A stretch of DNA of 64,000 nt from positions 1-64,000 of the forward strand of contig JAHDYR010000006.1 in assembly GCA_019828565.1 (NCBI GenBank). The letters run 5' to 3'. Made by a program: the position numbers and the translations under genes. Each line of letters begins with the position of its first letter. Position 1 is the stretch's first letter. Source of the DNA: Carpediemonas membranifera. Its lineage: Eukaryota; Fornicata. The notes under the pieces were generated by a model. The model saw nothing but the letters and a program-made list of their open reading frames with translations, was not told the origin of the DNA and searched no databases. Positions 9,947 to 18,542 of the stretch are shown here, one piece after another.

Positions 9947-10720
9947 ATAAGGAACACCACATCCAGAAAGGGGGCAGGGAAGCATAGACTCTGGGATCAA
10001 GGGGAGACCCCCCATGTTTCCCAGGGAGAGGGCAGGGCCAGGGACAGAGGAAATCCATCAATTGGATGGTTGCACCACTCGCGGTGAACCTAAGGAAACT
10101 GCAGGGACTGAGCATGGGATACGGGGGGACATGACGTCCCCGCCGCCCTTGTGAACGATAGAGGGACGCTGGGAAGTGTAGCACAAGAGAACTATCATAA
10201 GGGGTACTAGGCCTTGCAGATCTAGAGTCTGTGTTAGCCCTAACCCACGCCGCCTAACAGGGGGTAGATGAGAGGGACTTAGTTGCTTTCCCCGCCCACG
10301 GGTAGGCCACTTAACAGGGTCGTGGGGGCACTGAACAGGGAATCTGGAAAGAGGAGAGGGTGCCATGCTTGAACGACCCCGTAGGGACTGCAGGGAATCA
10401 GGGAGTGCTATAAGAAGGTCTTGCAGGACAAACCTGCCTGTGGAAGCACCGAGGACAGACCCCCAGGCTCCCTGGAAGCTGCCGGGTTTACAGGGAGACA
10501 GGAAAGCGCTCAGCGCACGGAGATGGCGAAGGCCTATGGGGGGAAGTGAAATCGGGAGTGAGCGGAAGCAGTAGCACCGAATCGCTCGTTGGACGCAGCT
10601 GACAAGTTCAATCGCAGGGAGGAGGCAGCGCCCCGGGGAACTCGGCTCCAGTAATAAGGGAGATCAGCCTAAGTAACCGGGGCCCGATACCAGGCACCAT
10701 AAATTTTCTTTCTTTCTTTC
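7650..10720 (+). mobile_element. 5'-truncated LINE (LINE B), plus strand
   Basis: This copy is homologous to LINE A but in the opposite orientation. It starts within the linker between endonuclease and RT (VEAAVRRWWCENQFKGMP), so the endonuclease is missing, as expected from incomplete target-primed reverse transcription. It runs through the RT and C-terminal zinc knuckle, then about 740 nt of 3' non-coding sequence, and ends at a (TTTC)n tail at 10,704-10,720. Its 5' end lies within tens of bases of the 5' end of the minus-strand block, giving a head-to-head layout. Confidence 0.75.
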
Positions 10721-11037
10721 TCGGTGTTCTCTGTGGGTTTCCCTGCTTTCTCTGTTAAATCTCTGTTCATTGTACTCTTGTATTGTCTCTGTGTTGGGCG
10801 TGGAGCTCCCACTCGCGCCCGGCGGGGATCCATGAATGCACCTTTGAGTTTGGCGGACAGGAAGCTGAGGCCGCTCCTTCTGAGCTGATGGGGGCGCTGT
10901 ACCAGTTTACTGGGACAGGCCGTTGGCCTTTTGTCCATCCCCGAACATAGTCTTTCGACTTAGCTGAATTCGATGGCGGACTGACTCCTTATCATTTAAT
11001 CAGTTGATGATTACGACACCATTGTGTCGAGATTAAA
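9947..11037. other. Non-coding: LINE B 3' region, then retroelement debris
   Basis: No gene is visible. Positions 9,947-10,720 are the 3' untranslated part and (TTTC)n tail of LINE B. Positions 10,720-10,800 are again rich in TCTCTG, like the minus-strand retroelements at 1-7,600, and are probably a fragment of that family. A minus-strand frame at 10,669-10,938 (starting MDKRPTACPSKLVQRP) is unrecognised and probably debris. The rest leads into the chromodomain fragment. Confidence 0.45.
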
Positions 11038-11643
11038 ATGTTTCCCACCGACAACGTCAGGAGCGTTGATGAAGGTGAGATTGTCCGCTTCCAGGAGGAC
11101 GTAGCCGCTCTACAAGCCCTCGCCCGCGTCAAGATTCGCGCGTACGAGGCGCGCAAGGCCAAGGCCACAGCAGACACTCATGCGTGGGAGAGAGAACAAT
11201 ACGTTCTCCTGCGCTACCCGGGCAAGCCCCCGGCTAAGATCTACACCCCCCTGCGCGGACCCTTCCGCATGGAGGGGAAGGGCAAACACCCGAACACCTA
11301 CCGCGTCCGTGACCTCGTCACAAGATGCGTCAGCACGGTCCACGCCGACAGAATGGTCCGATTCGAGACCGATTTATCCGACACCGAGCTCGAGCGGATC
11401 GCCGCTTTCGAGCAAGGCGAACAGCCCGTCAAGGAGATCGTCGGTCACAAGAAGAAGAAGAACGGCTCATTGGAGCTCCTCATCCGTTGGGAAGGCCTCA
11501 CACCCGACGAAGACTCCTATGTACCCTATAACCGGTACTATGACCAGCTAGCGGCTCTCGATGATTACCTCGTCGCTCATCCAGAGCATGAAGCCGCGTT
11601 CGCCGCCGCCAAGAAGAAGTTCCGCAGTTCCGGGCGCCGTTAA
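11038..11643 (+). pseudogene. Integrase C-terminus with chromodomain (Ty3/Gypsy chromovirus stub)
   Basis: Only the last 201 residues of a Gypsy-type polyprotein remain. GPFRM, NTYRVRDL and VHADRM at residues about 78-105 match the usual end of a Ty3/Gypsy integrase. A chromodomain follows at about residues 135-185 (EIVGHKKKKNGSLELLIRW, then EDSYVPYNRYYDQLAALDDY), which in chromoviruses directs integration to modified histones. Protease, RT, RNase H and the integrase core are absent upstream. After the stop, a purine run (GGGGGGAAG, 11,655-11,663) and TGTGACC at 11,664 look like a polypurine tract and the start of a 3' LTR, cut off about 30 bases later by the DIRS fragment. Confidence 0.75.
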
Positions 11644-11663
11644 TGCGTCCGCATGGGGGGAAG

Positions 11664-11696
11664 TGTGACCCTAAACTGCGGGAGTTGGTTGCATAA
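11664..11696 (+). repeat. Probable start of a truncated 3' LTR
   Basis: TGTGACCC directly after a purine run is the expected start of an LTR (5'-TG). It includes TAAACTGCGGG, close to the host promoter-like motif. It ends where DIRS-type RT sequence begins, so the rest of the LTR is gone or interrupted. Confidence 0.35.
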
Positions 11697-13313
11697 AATT
11701 CATTCGTAACACGGCACAGCCGTATAGACTTGACGTCAGGGTACCAACAGGTAGGAATCAGACCGAAGGACCGCAGGCTGCTCGGCTTCATGATAGACGG
11801 GCGTCCATACGCTTTCCGCGTGCTTCCATTCGGCTGGTCAGCAGCACCGTTTCATTTCCAGATGATAATGCTAGAAGCTGCTCGCCTTGTTTCGGCCCGA
11901 TGGAACGTCAAGATCGTCGTATATCTAGACGACTGGGCCTTTCTTGCGCCGAAAGACTACCTGACAAGCTGCATGCCGCAGATTGTGCGCTTTCTGCAAA
12001 ATTTGGGCTTTATCCTGAACATCAAGAAATCCCAGCTGGACCCCGCCACTGTTACCGTATTCCTAGGGATGCTGATCGACTCCGCGCGCAGAACGATATG
12101 TGTCGAGAGCAACAAGGCGCACAAGTACTCTTCGCGAATTGCCGATGCCCTAGCCCACGGCTCCTCAGCGGCCGAGTGGAAGAGGCTGACAGGCAACCTG
12201 TCCTTCGCGTCAACGGCAGTCCCGGAAGGCCGCCTCTGGCTCAGACATCTCCAGTCCTGGGAGCCCGTGGAGTCTCATCGAGTCAAGATCCCCGAGGAGC
12301 AGCGAAATGCGCTCGTCCAATGGCAGAAGCTTCTCAACAACCATACTCCACGTCCCTTGAAAGAGCTACTTTCCCTTTGGGGCACTTCCAGCAACCTGGA
12401 CGTTACAATAGCCTCAGATGCTTCGACATTCGCGGCAGGAGCTGTCATCAGCATCGATGGAACGACGAAGACAATCTCTGTACCAACGAGCACCAACAAG
12501 GACCGTCATATAACAGAGCTGGAGTTCTTCGCTGCAATGGAGGCCATCAACTTCGTTCTGCAGGAGACAGCGATCTCAGACCGAGAGATCCGCGTGTTCT
12601 CCGACTCGACAGCGGCCGTAGCTTGGATCAACAAGCAGGAATCGTCCCACTGCCCACAAGCCGTCATTACCGAGCTCCATCGCATCCTTCCAAGGCTGAG
12701 AGCCAGAGGACTGCTGCTCAAGGCGGTTCATGTGAGCGGGCACCTCAATGTACGCCCGGATCGGCTGTCACGGCTCAGCAAGGTCGATTGGTGCACGCCG
12801 CAGGTGGTCCTCGACCATATTATCGACTCTTGGGGGCCACTACAGGTGGACGTCACAGCACAGGAAGGCAAGACGCTGCAGATCGGGGCAAACCCGCTCA
12901 TGCCCCTTACTCGCGCGCAGGATGGCCTCTCCTCCCAATGGGAGGGCCTCAGAGTCTACGCAGCACCCCCGTGGGCCCTCATTCCGGCCACCCTATCGAA
13001 GCTGGCTTCCATCGCCGCCCCTTCACAGGACGGAGATCCCTCCAGCTGGTCTTCAATGGCGGTAGTGCTCGTGCCGGACATAGTTTCGGCCGCGAACCTC
13101 GCCCTCAAGCGCTTAACGCCCCACAGGCGGTACTTCCGCCTTCCTCCGGGCTCATTCGATGGGACAGAGCTACAGAAGACGGCACGGGCCGATGTCACGG
13201 TCAGATTGATGACTCTCGCGTTCCGACTGAAGCCTTTAACAGTCTCGTTGGACATCCCAGGCTCTGAGGCCTCTCAGACTCCTACAAACGCCACATCGCG
13301 GGTACTCTGGTGA
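11697..13313 (+). pseudogene. DIRS-type reverse transcriptase-RNase H, 5'-truncated
   Basis: RT begins at RIDLTSGYQQVGIRP, so the fingers upstream of block A are missing. Then come LPFGWSAAPFHFQ and the catalytic VYLDDW. RNase H follows with its acidic residues in TIASDASTFAAGAVI, ELEFFAAMEAINF and RVFSDSTAAVAWIN, then HVSGHLNVRPDRLSR, all in the form usual for DIRS elements. The frame is open from 11,697 to the TGA at 13,313 with no internal stop, so the only visible lesion is the 5' truncation. It would copy element RNA into circular cDNA if complete. Confidence 0.8.
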
Positions 13314-14167
13314 CATTCGTCGACTTAGCCTCAACAACACCCACGGTAGAGCAGGTAGCTACCTGGGTGCGGCAGCAGAGAGCCTCCTGCAGCGAAACCA
13401 CGATCATGCGGAAGGCCCAGCTCATCATCACTCATGGGTCCGACATCTTGGGCATCCAGCTCCCTGAACACTTCCGTCCGGCCATTAAGGAGGCCGCCAA
13501 GGGCGCAGCCGGCAAGCCGATCGGTCAGGCCCCACCCATAAGACTGCCACTCTTCCACAAGGCACTGTCAGAGGCAGCCGTCTCCGGCCCCCTTCCGAAG
13601 ACGTGGGTGCAAGCCTTCGCCTTCTCACTAGTGGCCTACTCGACGACCTCAAGACCTGGCGAGATCTTCGGGTTAACAGGAGGAGACGTGAAGCCCGCGG
13701 GCGCGGGCGGTATAACGATCCGTATTCAGGCGACCAAGACTGGGAGGTCTAACGTGCTCAAGCTCGTACCGGACGTGCGGGGTCACCCGCTTTCCCCTGC
13801 GCTGTGGCTGGCCCGTCACATTCAGAACCTCCCTCAATCTGATCTGAACGAATCTATCTGGCGTGCGCCGCGTGTCGATGGCTCGCTCTCATCCACGCCC
13901 ATCTCCTTCGACCTACTTGGAGACTACATGGCTGGCGTCTTCCACAGAGTCAGCATCCGGGCTCACGGGCTTAGGCGCGGCTCAGCCGCCGACCTAGTCC
14001 TGGCTGGCGTTTCCCCTTACGTAGTCGCAGCCAAGGGTACATGGGCCGATATCAATTCGATGCTCCGGTATATTGACGACACGATGAGACTTGACCTCGC
14101 GACGTCCGCCAAGTGCTTCACACCGCTCATGGCACAAGGGCTGCCAGACGAGATCAAGTTCGAATAA
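13310..14167 (+). CDS. Tyrosine recombinase of DIRS element
   Basis: The 285-residue frame overlaps the RT-RNase H stop by four bases. It shows all catalytic positions of the tyrosine recombinase family: Arg in TSRPGEIFGL (about residue 110), His-x-x-Arg in RAHGLRRGSAADL (about 217-229), and Trp and Tyr in GTWADINSMLRYID (about 243-256). In DIRS elements this enzyme inserts circular cDNA without target-site duplication. No frameshift is visible. GTG is the first codon of the frame; the true start may be upstream in overlap or by reinitiation. Confidence 0.8.
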   Translation: MTFVDLASTTPTVEQVATWVRQQRASCSETTIMRKAQLIITHGSDILGIQLPEHFRPAIKEAAKGAAGKPIGQAPPIRLPLFHKALSEAAVSGPLPKTWVQAFAFSLVAYSTTSRPGEIFGLTGGDVKPAGAGGITIRIQATKTGRSNVLKLVPDVRGHPLSPALWLARHIQNLPQSDLNESIWRAPRVDGSLSSTPISFDLLGDYMAGVFHRVSIRAHGLRRGSAADLVLAGVSPYVVAAKGTWADINSMLRYIDDTMRLDLATSAKCFTPLMAQGLPDEIKFE

Positions 14168-15099
14168 TAAGACTGCAAGAGAGCAGCAAAGGGGCCCATC
14201 AGTCGGGGCAGGTGGTCTGGGGAGGCTACCTCGCCCTCGACCGGGCCCTATCGCGTGGACCAAGTGTGGTCGCAATAAATTTAGAGAGAGTTTTATGTTG
14301 TTGGCGACCGGGACTCTCCATGGGTTTATATCACATTTGACATACCCAATGTCTGCATGTCAGACCGGACCACTGTCCCCACGCGCGGGCATCCGTACCC
14401 GGATGCGCGGCGAGCGCATGCTGCGGAGAGCAGCACAGAGAGAGGAGCCGGGGAGGCTCCTCCCCTCTTTTCCCAATCTGGGCATCGTCCCCTGCTGGTG
14501 GACGCCCATTTGGTCGTCGGCGTCTGCAGTGCCATAAACTGCACCGGACAGAAAGAGCGCGGATGGCCGACACCGCCTTCATTAAAACACTATTTGGGAT
14601 TGTCTACAGTTGTAGACGTGCGCCGCACGGTGTATACGTATTTCGCAAAGCCACTTTGTTAACTGAACCCTACCGGTGGGGGATGCGGCCAGCGGATGGC
14701 GCTGAGACCGGATGACCGGGTGGGATTCCAGCTGAATTAAAGGTTAACCCTGAGGGGACAGGGGCTACTTTGGAGACATGCAATTCCTTCCTTCGATTCT
14801 TGACCCACAGTAGAAGCACGTCCAGTGCGTCTAGACTGCATCCCTAGTTACTTAGTGTCGCCCAGACTATATTCAGGGATCTCACTCCTCTCACCGACTT
14901 CGCCCAGTGTTATAAGTGGCGAAGAGAATTTTCGCAGGGCAGTATTTAATGCATGTCTCAGTGTAGCCAGACAACGCAAGGATGAGCTACGCTGCTGCGC
15001 TTCTGATTCTCCAAACAACGTTGCCGGGCGGGTCTACCCGGTTGGACCCTGACCAGACCACGATTACAACTTTACGTAACATAAATGGCGCCATCCGAC
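14168..15099. other. Non-coding stretch after the DIRS element
   Basis: About 930 bases hold no gene I can support. The first part is probably the 3' repeat region of the DIRS element; its inverted or split repeat cannot be paired because the 5' half of the element is missing. TAAACTGCAC at 14,535-14,544 matches the host promoter-like motif but no gene follows in the right direction. The host gene block begins with the stop codon of the VTT gene at 15,100. Confidence 0.4.
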
Positions 15100-16311
15100 T
15101 CACACCGGCGAGTCGCCGAGGAGCCCCTTGACCTCCTCCAGACTGAGGCCCTGGCCCCCAAAGGGCGTGGCCGCCTCCTCCTCGTCAGCCCCGACCATGG
15201 CGTATCCCCTGTCGGTCGAGTTGTCCTGATCGTCCAGGTCGCGGTCCATGACCATCTTGGACAGCTCGGTCGTGGCCTTCTCGCTCTCCATCTTGGCCCT
15301 GCGCTCTTCTCTGAGAACCTTGTCGACCTGGTGCTTGGTGAGGAACGAGATGCCCAACCCCATGACGATGGAGAGGACGACGCCGACCGCCATGATGCCG
15401 AGCTTGAAGGTGTTGCTGAAGTCGATCTCATCCGCTGAGATGACCTTGGTGAAGCTCGAGGCGGTGGACCCCAGGTAGATGTAGACGAGCTCCTCGGGGA
15501 TGAGGAAGATGCCAGTGGCGACGACGAAGTGCCAGTACTTCACGCCAGAGACAGAGAGCATGTAGGTGACCACGCAGATGGGAAGGATGGGGCACAGCCG
15601 GAGCATGATCGAGATCTTCAGCGAGGAGCGGTGAACTGCGATCTCCAGCGCCCGGAAGAACTTGTTCGTAGCAAATTTCTTCTGGACAGACTTGCCGATG
15701 AAGTAGCGGCCGAGGACGAAGCTGACAGAGGAGCCTAGGAGGTGGGCGATGTGACCAACCAGGAGCGTCCACCAGAATCCGAGGAGGAAGCCACCAAAGA
15801 TGTACAGAGTCGTGGGAGGAATGGAGATGCAGGTGCCGACGAACATAATGCCGGCGTATACGATGATGGCGAGGGGGCCAAGCGACTGAAGGAAGACGAA
15901 AAGCTTGCTCCAGAACCCAGAGGGTAAAAAGAAATTAACGACGAGCAACAGGGCGAGCACCGCGATAACAAGGACGACCTTGCACCAGAACTTGGGGCTC
16001 TTGAACGTAGAGAGCCAGTGCTTCTTCTTAATGACCTCCTCCACGGTGTTTGTGTCGAAAATGGACTCGTCGAGGACCTGCATGTCGATCGTCGTGTTGA
16101 TAGCACGGGAAACACCATGCTGGATGCGTTCTTTGGTCACTGCACTGGTCCATTTCTTTCCATTTGAGACATGATGAGCCCCGCGTGGCGAGAAACCATC
16201 GTGAGCAGAATTATCGTTCAATAGGCCATCGTCTGGTGCTAAAAGATCGTCACGGGACGAAGTATGGTCGAATTGATCCATGTGTGGACTTGAATCGGTC
16301 AAATCCATCAT
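15100..16311 (-). CDS. VTT-domain membrane protein (TVP38/TMEM41/TMEM64 family)
   Basis: The family contains DedA-superfamily membrane proteins with re-entrant loops; TMEM41B and VMP1 are lipid scramblases of the ER. Here a polar N-terminus of about 100 residues is followed by a membrane segment (FWCKVVLVIAVLALLLVV), then the VTT core: ISIPPTTLYIFGGFLLGF, LLGSSVSFVLGRYFIGK, LRLCPILPICVVTYML and a last GTGIFLIPEELVYIYLG-type segment, then a final helix and an acidic tail. I chose the first in-frame ATG (tandem ATGATG at 16,306-16,311); an in-frame TGA lies upstream, so no longer ATG start is possible. Organelle and substrate are not given by the sequence. Confidence 0.8.
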   Translation of the reverse strand: MMDLTDSSPHMDQFDHTSSRDDLLAPDDGLLNDNSAHDGFSPRGAHHVSNGKKWTSAVTKERIQHGVSRAINTTIDMQVLDESIFDTNTVEEVIKKKHWLSTFKSPKFWCKVVLVIAVLALLLVVNFFLPSGFWSKLFVFLQSLGPLAIIVYAGIMFVGTCISIPPTTLYIFGGFLLGFWWTLLVGHIAHLLGSSVSFVLGRYFIGKSVQKKFATNKFFRALEIAVHRSSLKISIMLRLCPILPICVVTYMLSVSGVKYWHFVVATGIFLIPEELVYIYLGSTASSFTKVISADEIDFSNTFKLGIMAVGVVLSIVMGLGISFLTKHQVDKVLREERRAKMESEKATTELSKMVMDRDLDDQDNSTDRGYAMVGADEEEAATPFGGQGLSLEEVKGLLGDSPV

Positions 16312-16493
16312 AGTTGACGTGTTTTGGTGACGAAGACTGTTTCTGGAAGCAGTCAAATGAAGTCGTCATATAGAGTACCTCGCAAGATCCCAAGATACGG
16401 AATATCCGCGACTCCATCGAGCCCCAGCACACCCGTATCGAACCAAGAGTACTTTGTTTAATTCCCTGCTGCCCCACACCTCAAGCACAACCT

Positions 16494-17459
16494 CTAGTCC
16501 TGGAGCATGTCCTCGACTTCTCCCCTGGTTGGCATGGCGGGTGCGGTGCCCTCCTTGGTTACACTGAGCGCAGCAGTCGCATTACCGAACTTGGCAGCAT
16601 CGACGACGTCTCCGCCGTTTTCTACAAACTTTGTGGCGAACCCACCGATAAATGCGTCCCCGGCGCCTGTGCTATCCACACAATGCACGTGGAACGCAGG
16701 GATGAATATTGGAGTGTCCATGGCCTCCTTATCGTACACACAGACGCCCCTGCTGCCCAGGGTGACGACGACGGTGCGGACGGGCAGAGCGGCGCTAGCC
16801 TCAGCAATTGCCGTGGTTACTTGCTCAATAGGGTCCTTGGACAGGTCCACATTCACCTCAATACCCCTCTGCTGGAGCATGGTGGCGAACTCGGTTTCAT
16901 TAGGTGCGAGGATGTCGACAGAAGCCAGGGTTGTCTCGCTGATCGGTGCCATGGGCGCCGGGTTCAACACAGTGGTCACACCGAGCGCACGGGCACGAGA
17001 AAGTACCGCTTCGTTGACAGCGGGGTCTATCTCATGCTGCATGACGATGATGCCCGCCGACTGAAGCATGTCGTCCGAGACGTCCTCGGACTTGAGCTCA
17101 AGGTTCGACCCGAGCGCCACAACAATGGAGTTCTGTCCCTCATCGTTGACGAGGATGCCTGCGGTGCCGGTGGGGATAGTCGGGTGGACCTTAACGCGGA
17201 CATCGATGCCTTGCTTGGCTTGGAAGTCTCTGGCACCGGTTCCGAACAAGTCGTCGCCGACACAGCCGCAGAACATCACCTTTGTTCCATTGGAAACTCT
17301 TGCAGCTGCCACCGCCTGGTTGGAGCCCTTTCCACCTGGCCCTGTTCTGAATTTGCCAACAAGAGTCTCCCCAGGGGCTGGGAACGTCTTGGAGTTCCAA
17401 ACAAGATCTTGAGCGTATGATCCTACCACAAGTACAGCCTTATCTTCACCGTTAACCAT
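16494..17459 (-). CDS. RBKS: Ribokinase (PfkB family)
   Basis: The enzyme phosphorylates D-ribose to ribose-5-phosphate using ATP, in the cytosol, feeding nucleotide synthesis and the pentose phosphate pathway. The 321-residue protein has the family's usual length. PfkB signature 1 is seen as GGKGSNQAVAAARV at about residue 43, the NPAP motif in TTVLNPAPMAP, and PfkB signature 2 with the catalytic Asp in DSTGAGDAFIGGF near residue 262. The start is the ATG of MVNGEDKAVLVVGSY; the upstream GTG in frame is not needed. No introns are seen. The neighbour 182 nt downstream is the VTT gene on the same strand, with no functional link evident. Confidence 0.93.
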   Translation of the reverse strand: MVNGEDKAVLVVGSYAQDLVWNSKTFPAPGETLVGKFRTGPGGKGSNQAVAAARVSNGTKVMFCGCVGDDLFGTGARDFQAKQGIDVRVKVHPTIPTGTAGILVNDEGQNSIVVALGSNLELKSEDVSDDMLQSAGIIVMQHEIDPAVNEAVLSRARALGVTTVLNPAPMAPISETTLASVDILAPNETEFATMLQQRGIEVNVDLSKDPIEQVTTAIAEASAALPVRTVVVTLGSRGVCVYDKEAMDTPIFIPAFHVHCVDSTGAGDAFIGGFATKFVENGGDVVDAAKFGNATAALSVTKEGTAPAMPTRGEVEDMLQD

Positions 17460-17663
17460 GTTCACGATTCGTTCGTCGTTTTTGTCATAAAATGCGTTCT
17501 ATCGCCACAGCCCATACAGGGGGATCTAGACATGGGTGGTAGTCATCAGATGAGCGCTTGCATGCATTCGAATCGGCGGGCTTCATTCTGTGACAGCCCG
17601 CCGACTGTGCCACATGCCGCCTAGGACCATCCTGCACAACCACCTTAAAATGCACTAACGACC

Positions 17664-18412
17664 CTATCTAGCGCGTTTACTTCCAATCCCGAGTAGCCCC
17701 TGGACGTCAGCCAGGCTGACACCCGCCTCTTCGTCAGTCTCGAGTCCGAACTCCTCCAGTAGGTCAGGCACAGGCTTGTCCCTCCCCTCCGACATCTGAT
17801 TGATCACATCCATCACGGCCATGCGGCGGGTCTTCCATAGCTTCACTAGGTAGAGGAGTTCAGCATCAGTGCGCTTGTTGGCCTCCTCATCTATGGTGCC
17901 AACAGCCTCCTCGTTGTCCTTCAGGCGCTGCTCTAGGGCTGCGACTTCAGCTCGCCTCTTTTCAAGGAGGTCGTCTATTTCTGCGTCTGTGGGCTCCTTC
18001 AGGAGCTGGCGTGTCCGGTCCTCGAGCTGCTGCTGCTGTTCCTTCATCTCCACGATGCGGACGTTGGCCTCTCTGATGTAGGTGCGTTTGGTGTTAAGCT
18101 CGGCTGTCTGTTCTGCTGTTGGGATAGGTATCTCGGCCCAAAAGAGCTTGGAGCGGCCAAATGCTTTCATGACGAGTTGCCCGTCGGCAACAGCGGCATC
18201 CAGGGCTCGATCAACCTTAACCTTCGACTTGCCTGCCTTATTCTTCGATTGCATCCAATTCACTGTCTCTGTGGCACTGATTGGTTGGCGGTGCTCTGTT
18301 ACAAACGCAACAATCTCTCTCTGCACTGTGTTATGCCGAAACTAGCAGAAAAACAACACAAACGTTGAGCAGGAGTCCATTCACCACCCTTTCCTTTCGT
18401 ACTTCCAGCCAT
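17664..18412 (-). CDS. HOP2: HOP2/TBPIP meiotic recombination factor, one intron
   Basis: HOP2 with MND1 stabilises Dmc1/Rad51 filaments and promotes strand invasion in meiosis. The body (18,325-17,664) has the N-terminal winged helix (EIVAFVTEHRQPISATETVN, then KVKVDRALDAAVADGQLVMK and AFGRSKLFWA), a coiled coil (about residues 90-165) and a C-terminal helical cap. The first ATG lies across an intron: exon 1 is 18,412-18,364 (MAGSTKGKGGEWTPAQ), the intron 18,363-18,326 (38 nt), and the frame resumes as LQREIVAF. Total length 236 residues, close to the family's 217-230. The presence of HOP2 implies the organism has or recently had meiosis. Confidence 0.85.
18326..18363 (-). other. 38-nt intron in HOP2
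   Basis: It begins GTTTGT and ends CATAACACAG on the minus strand. Removing it joins an ATG-started exon in frame with the HOP2 winged helix; without it the only starts are non-ATG. The TAACACAG end resembles the fused branch-point and 3' splice motif known in some metamonads. Confidence 0.75.
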
Positions 18413-18542
18413 TATCAATTTGAACCGAGATTCGTTGTCCGGCGCTGGCGGTGGCCAAAAATGCTCGACTCTTGCCCGAGTCACAACCATTCCCGCCACC
18501 ATCATCATCACAGCTCAATACTACATTTATCATACACCCTTT

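Larger units (their letters stand above)
11697..14167 (+). mobile_element. 5'-truncated DIRS-type tyrosine-recombinase retrotransposon
   Basis: An RT-RNase H ORF followed by a tyrosine recombinase in the next overlapping frame is the DIRS/PAT order. Upstream Gag, the first RT blocks and the 5' repeat are missing; the sequence joins LTR-like DNA at about 11,697. The 3' terminus cannot be placed, so the end given is the last coding base. Confidence 0.75.
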
